DNA from: Pseudoduganella albidiflava
GTDB lineage: Bacteria > Pseudomonadota > Gammaproteobacteria > Burkholderiales > Burkholderiaceae_D
Reading direction: 5' to 3'
Length of the DNA stretch: 64,000 bases
Assembly: GCF_004322755.1 (NCBI RefSeq)
Contig: NZ_CP036401.1
Location: 7,006,001 to 7,070,000, forward strand
The position numbers were made by a program, and so were the translations under genes. The notes below the pieces were generated by a model that ran no database searches, was not told the origin of the DNA, and saw only the letters and a list, made by a program, of their open reading frames with translations. Positions 60,334 to 64,000 of the stretch are shown piece after piece (position 1 is the stretch's first letter; the number at the start of each line of letters is the position of its first letter).

Positions 60334-62142
60334 TTACACGGGTGGTCCGGCATCCTGCGGCTCCCGCGGCAGGCGCACGGTGAACGTGCTGCCTTCGCCG
60401 GGGCCTTCGCTGTCGGCGCTGAGGGTTCCGCCATGCATGTGCACCAGGCCCCGCGCGATGGAAAGGCCCAGGCCCAGCCCGCCCTGCGAGCGGTCGATGG
60501 TCGTCGGACCCTGCACGAGCGAGTCGAAGATCGTCGGGAGCACGTCCGGGGCGATGCCCACACCGGTATCGGCCACTTCGATGACGGCCATGGCGTCGTC
60601 GCACCACATCCGCACCGTGATGCTGCCGCCGGCCGGCGTGTACTTGATGGCGTTGGCCAGGATATTGTCGACGACCTGGGTGAGCCGGTTCGCATCGCCG
60701 ACCACGTGGGCCTGCACCACGCTGACCGACCATTCATGGTCCTTGGCATTGGCCACCATCTTCGAATCGCAGCAGAATTTCACCAGTTCGCCGAGATTGA
60801 CGCGGGCGGTCTGCAGCGTCACCTTGCCGGACAGGACGCGCCGTACGTCGAGCAGGTCGCCGACCATGTGGGTCAGATGCGCCAGCTGGCGGCTGGCGAT
60901 ATCCCATGCCTTGTCGCGGTGCGGTGCCGGCATGGCCGGCATGCGGATGGCGGAGAGGGCGTTGGTGATCGCGGCGAGCGGATTGCGCAGCTCGTGGCTC
61001 AGCATGGAAATGAAATTGTCCTTGGCGTGATCCTGCGCTTCGGCGCGCTGGCGGGCCGAGCGCTCCATGTCCAGCAGCCGTTCCCTTTCCTCTTCCAGCG
61101 CGGCGCGCGCGGCGCGTTCCCGTGCGAGCGCCAGGCCGGTACGGTGCAGCACGTGCGACAGCCCGTCCGCTTCCTGCAGGCCGGAGGGCACCACCTCGAT
61201 CACCGTGCCATCGGCCAGCGCGTGCGCCGCCGACGTCGCGCCCTGGAGCGCGCGATCGATCCTGCGCCCGAAAAACACCGCGATGCTGACGGCGCCGCCC
61301 AGGATGGCCAGCAGGGCCGCGGCGGCGTACCACGTGGTGAGCCGCGCGGCCGATTCGATTTCATCGACGGGAACGCCGATCGCCACGGTCCAGCTGGTGA
61401 GGCTGGAGCGCACGAACACGGTATAGACCTGGACGCCTTCGCGCGTGATGTTGGCCACCATGCCGCTGGGCTGCCGGCGCGACGCTTCATACAGCGCAGG
61501 GCGCACCGGCTTGCCGACGAACTGCGCGGCCCCCCTGCTGCGCGCGATCGAGATGCCTTTCGCGTCGAAGACGCCGATGATCCAGTCCGGATCGAGTACA
61601 TGGCGCTGGAACACCTTGTTGAAGTAAGCCGGGTCGAAGATCTGGGTGACGACATACTTCTTGCCGGCCGCCGCGGGAACCGGGACATTGACCGACACGA
61701 CACCGCGTTTCGAGCTGGCACCGATGAAGTAGCCGCCCACCCGGGGCACCTGCGCGTCGTAGATATCGGCGGCCCACCTGCCGGTGTTCCGCGCCAGCGG
61801 TGTCCCGTACGGCACCAATGTGTTGATGATGCCGCTGCCTGAATAATCGGCGACCAGCGTCCAGCTCAACGGAGAAGTGCGGGTGGCCGACAGCAGGCGG
61901 TAGAGGGCGGCGAAATCGTCCGTGCCGATTTCCCGCGAATTGGCGACGATGCGCAGAGCCGCTTCGGCCCTGCCGATCTCGCTGTCGATTTGCAGCGAGG
62001 CGGAGTTGGCCATTTCCTCGATGGCGCGCAGGCGCGATTCGCGTTCGGACTGCAGCAGCATCGACAGCCCGAGTGTCGACAGCCCGGCAACCGGCACGAT
62101 GATCGCCACCAGCATCAGCAGTAAATAGGTGCGTGTCTTCAT
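60334..62142 (-). CDS. Sensor histidine kinase with dCache sensor
   Basis: A 602-residue membrane kinase. TM1 (about 7-28) is followed by a periplasmic dCache sensor (about 35-270), TM2 (about 275-297), a HAMP-like linker and coiled coil. HisKA with His near 382 (MLSHELRNPLAAI) and HATPase_c (ILANAIKYTPAGG, DTGVGIAPD, GGLGLGLSI) complete it. No receiver domain and no neighbouring response regulator are present. Together with the propeller kinase it forms a leftward two-gene unit inserted between yraN and diaA. Confidence 0.94.
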   Translation of the reverse strand: MKTRTYLLLMLVAIIVPVAGLSTLGLSMLLQSERESRLRAIEEMANSASLQIDSEIGRAEAALRIVANSREIGTDDFAALYRLLSATRTSPLSWTLVADYSGSGIINTLVPYGTPLARNTGRWAADIYDAQVPRVGGYFIGASSKRGVVSVNVPVPAAAGKKYVVTQIFDPAYFNKVFQRHVLDPDWIIGVFDAKGISIARSRGAAQFVGKPVRPALYEASRRQPSGMVANITREGVQVYTVFVRSSLTSWTVAIGVPVDEIESAARLTTWYAAAALLAILGGAVSIAVFFGRRIDRALQGATSAAHALADGTVIEVVPSGLQEADGLSHVLHRTGLALARERAARAALEEERERLLDMERSARQRAEAQDHAKDNFISMLSHELRNPLAAITNALSAIRMPAMPAPHRDKAWDIASRQLAHLTHMVGDLLDVRRVLSGKVTLQTARVNLGELVKFCCDSKMVANAKDHEWSVSVVQAHVVGDANRLTQVVDNILANAIKYTPAGGSITVRMWCDDAMAVIEVADTGVGIAPDVLPTIFDSLVQGPTTIDRSQGGLGLGLSIARGLVHMHGGTLSADSEGPGEGSTFTVRLPREPQDAGPPV

Positions 62143-62202
62143 GTGCAGGGGCCCGGGCAGGGGCCGCGCAGGCAGACCCGCGGAAATTGATCAGCCGGAC
62201 AT

Positions 62203-62245
62203 GTTAGCACTGCGGTTAGCACTTCGGTTAGTACTTCGGTTATCT
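62203..62245. repeat. 12-bp tandem repeat upstream of the kinase pair
   Basis: About three and a half copies of GGTTAGCACTTC with single differences lie between the kinase start (62142) and the yraN stop (62288). Confidence 0.7.
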
Positions 62246-62287
62246 CGTCGGTCCTGTTTGCACGGCGGGCGCCGCCGTTTGCCAGGA

Positions 62288-62638
62288 CTATGCGTCCAGC
62301 ACGTTCTTCAGCCAGCCGAGCGTGTCGCCATCGATCGCCACCACGTCGAAGCGGCATGGCGGCAACTGGCGGTAGCGCAGCAGGAAGACTTGTGCGGCGA
62401 TCTTCATGCGGCGCTGCTTGGCGGGCGTGATGCTGGCGGCGGCACCGCCGAAGGCGCGGCTGCGGCGGCGGCGCACCTCGACGAACACGAGGTGCGCGCC
62501 GTCGCGCATGATCAGATCGAGCTCGCCGCCCTTGCAGCGGAAGTTGCGCTCGACCAGGGCCAGGCCGTGCCGAAGCAGGTGGTCGAGCGCGGCATCCTCG
62601 CCCAGCTGGCCCTTGCGCTGCAGGTCGGTGCGCGCCAT
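62288..62638 (-). CDS. yraN: YraN family (UPF0102) nuclease-fold protein
   Basis: A 116-residue protein with an endonuclease-like fold. The GELDLIMRD and VFVEVRRRRS blocks carry the D-E-x-V residues of the nuclease active site (Glu39, Asp41, Glu54 by count). Its biological role is unclear. It lies 7 bp downstream of lpoA, the usual lpoA-yraN order, but the next gene of the conserved block, diaA, is displaced by 5 kb. Confidence 0.93.
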   Translation of the reverse strand: MARTDLQRKGQLGEDAALDHLLRHGLALVERNFRCKGGELDLIMRDGAHLVFVEVRRRRSRAFGGAAASITPAKQRRMKIAAQVFLLRYRQLPPCRFDVVAIDGDTLGWLKNVLDA

Positions 62639-62645
62639 GGAAGCA

Positions 62646-63926
62646 TCATGGCGTGGTGATCGGCACCGGCACGCCGTTGCGGTAGATGGCGGCGGGCTCC
62701 ACCCGCTTGACGCGTGCCGGGCCGTTGCCGAAGTCGATCGACAGCTGGCCCGTCACGCCATCGAGCGTGATCGGCTGGCCGGGGCGCACGGCGATCTCGC
62801 GCGCCACGCGGAAGGCATCGATGCCCAGCGCGTACAGCCGTTCCATGTCGGCGGTCAGGCGTTCCTCGTCGCGCGGGGCCGGCTGCGGATAGCTCGCCAC
62901 CGTGGGATTGTCGCGCTGGATCTGCCACGGCAGGTCGAGCAGCTTCACGCCATCGAGCTCGGGGCCCTGGTACAGCGATACGCGGCCCGGGTTCAGCGAC
63001 GAAGTGCCGTACAGCGGAATATCGCCCAGCGGCGGCGCGGCAAGCGCCGTGCGGAGCTGGCGGGTCTGGTCGGCATCGAGCGCGGCGAACAGCAGGTCCA
63101 CCGGCTGCTCGGCGAGGCGGGCACGCAGCGCCACCATTTCGCCATCGCTCAGGTAGCCGTTCAGCGCGGTGAGTTCCAGCGTCTTCGTCGTCATGCCGAC
63201 CTGCGGCGCATGCGTGGCAAAGGCATTGGCGATGCGGCGCTGCCACGCGGCGCTGCCGGACAGGATCATCACGCTGGCAGCCGGGTGCTCACGCGCGGCC
63301 CACTCGGCCACCTGGCGCGCCTCTTCCTCGATCGACAGGCCGATCGACAGCATCTGCGGCGGCAGCGTGGTGCCTTCGCGGTCCTCGGGATGGTTCAGCG
63401 CGATGGTGGGCTTGGTCACCAGCGGGCTGGCGGCAATCGTGGTGACGGCGGAGCGGGCCAGCGGGCCCACGATGATGTCCTGCTGCGCCACGGTGGACTG
63501 GTAAGTGGAGAGGATCTCCTCGGCGGCATCGCCGGTTTCCACCACGGTGACTTCGAAGCCGGCACGGTCGCGTTCCCAGGCCGCCATGAAGCCGGCGCGC
63601 ACGGCGTCCGCGGCGCGGCCCAGGGCTTCGGAGCGCAACGGCAGCACGAGGCCGATGCGCACCGTCTGGCCGGGCACCGCGGCGGCACCCTGGCTTTCCG
63701 GCGTGGTGCCGGGCATGGCGACGGCGAACGTTTCGACCTGCGCGGTTTCCTCGGGCGGCGGTGCCGGCTTCGGTGCCGGCGGCGCGGTGGTGCGCGGCGG
63801 CGGGCTTGTCACGGTCTCGATTGGCGCGCACAATGCCCCCGGGCTGCCGCAGGGCGTGCTGCACGCGGATACCGAAAGCGCGGCCACCACGCACGACAGC
63901 AGTGTTTTGATTTTATTCGCCAGCAT
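62646..63926 (-). CDS. lpoA: LpoA/YraM-like penicillin-binding-protein activator lipoprotein
   Basis: A 426-residue outer-membrane lipoprotein with the lipobox LSVSAC (Cys22). A Pro-rich linker (about 40-70, PPPRTTAPPAPKPAPPPE) is followed by a periplasmic-binding-protein-like C domain (about 90-420). LpoA activates PBP1A transglycosylase/transpeptidase from the outer membrane. The short N-terminal part lacks the TPR domain of enterobacterial LpoA, as usual for betaproteobacteria. It is divergent from the rsmI start at 63937, only 10 bp apart. Confidence 0.9.
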   Translation of the reverse strand: MLANKIKTLLSCVVAALSVSACSTPCGSPGALCAPIETVTSPPPRTTAPPAPKPAPPPEETAQVETFAVAMPGTTPESQGAAAVPGQTVRIGLVLPLRSEALGRAADAVRAGFMAAWERDRAGFEVTVVETGDAAEEILSTYQSTVAQQDIIVGPLARSAVTTIAASPLVTKPTIALNHPEDREGTTLPPQMLSIGLSIEEEARQVAEWAAREHPAASVMILSGSAAWQRRIANAFATHAPQVGMTTKTLELTALNGYLSDGEMVALRARLAEQPVDLLFAALDADQTRQLRTALAAPPLGDIPLYGTSSLNPGRVSLYQGPELDGVKLLDLPWQIQRDNPTVASYPQPAPRDEERLTADMERLYALGIDAFRVAREIAVRPGQPITLDGVTGQLSIDFGNGPARVKRVEPAAIYRNGVPVPITTP

Positions 63927-63936
63927 GCTACCCCCA

Positions 63937-64000
63937 ATGACAGTTCACGAATCCAGCCCGATCGCCGCCTTGCCGGTGCTCGGCGAGACCGCACTTCAGA
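63937..64000 (+). CDS. rsmI: Start of a rightward gene, probably rsmI (16S rRNA 2'-O-methyltransferase), cut by window edge
   Basis: ATG at 63937 opens MTVHESSPIAALPVLGETAL and reaches the window end without a stop. The gene divergent from lpoA at this spot in gammaproteobacteria and betaproteobacteria is rsmI/yraL, which methylates C1402 of 16S rRNA. The visible residues precede the enzyme's conserved core, so the call rests on context alone. The two starts are 10 bp apart, so promoters must overlap coding sequence. Confidence 0.55.
   Translation, partial: MTVHESSPIAALPVLGETALQ

Overview
The window is a GC-rich, densely coding chromosomal segment. Its gene content points to a betaproteobacterium of the Burkholderiales, most likely Oxalobacteraceae (Massilia-like): a ccoNOQP-GH / ccoI-ccoS cbb3 oxidase locus with its own fnr, an lpoA-yraN-diaA-BON lipoprotein cluster, lipBA preceded by a DUF493 gene, and GGGGTCAGACCCC-type intergenic palindromes. 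The genus call is inference from content; no marker gene was aligned.

Layout. 1-0.73 kb: the larger part of an AT-richer Abi_2-family gene that runs off the left edge. 0.97-7.4 kb: MFS transporter with a coupled leader peptide, DUF2917 protein, LysR regulator, SRPBCC protein, YcaC-like isochorismatase-family hydrolase, DUF2269 membrane protein coupled to an SDR-DoxX fusion, and a small membrane protein. 7.4-10.6 kb: a hybrid histidine kinase. 10.7-22 kb: the microaerobic respiration locus. Read leftwards it is hemN, then a TauE/SafE-like protein, ccoI and ccoS, then a REP/MITE-like element, then ccoN-O-Q-P-G-H; fnr faces this from the left. Perfect FNR boxes precede both ccoN and hemN, so the locus encodes its regulator, the oxidase, the copper loading and maturation factors, and the anaerobic heme-synthesis enzyme.

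22-29.1 kb: YiaA-like, DUF808 and LysE proteins, a FecR/DUF6600 protein with a repetitive tail, and ybeD-lipB-lipA. 29.3-31.4 kb: an AT-richer toxin/immunity island. It holds a polymorphic toxin with a glycine-zipper region, a proline-rich linker and an Ntox15 (Tde1-type DNase) domain, followed by a GAD-like/DUF1851 (Tdi1-type) immunity gene. 31.7-38.9 kb: a GGDEF-EAL / PstS-like / porin operon, a membrane-anchored XRE regulator with an exported partner, and ung. 38.9-42.3 kb: LprI-like protein, AraC regulator, cytochrome P450, nucleoside deaminase. 42.4-49.4 kb: a purine/nucleoside uptake system made of a BMP binding protein, a Tsx-like outer-membrane channel, a GntR regulator, an ABC ATPase and two permeases, with matching TTGTATACAA operators on both sides of the regulator.

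49.5-55.2 kb: PaaI thioesterase, a small membrane protein, LysE exporter, STY0301-like protein, a LysR/RidA divergent pair and a TonB-dependent receptor. 55.4-64 kb: TlpA-like thioredoxin, BON lipoprotein and diaA, then two large sensor kinases inserted before yraN and lpoA, and finally the first codons of a rightward gene that is rsmI by context.

Several small genes have no match among the long open frames and were read directly from the sequence: the Abi_2 fragment, ccoQ, ccoS, the MFS leader peptide, a 39-residue membrane peptide and the rsmI start. Short tandem repeats and strong hairpins are unusually frequent between genes and are reported individually.
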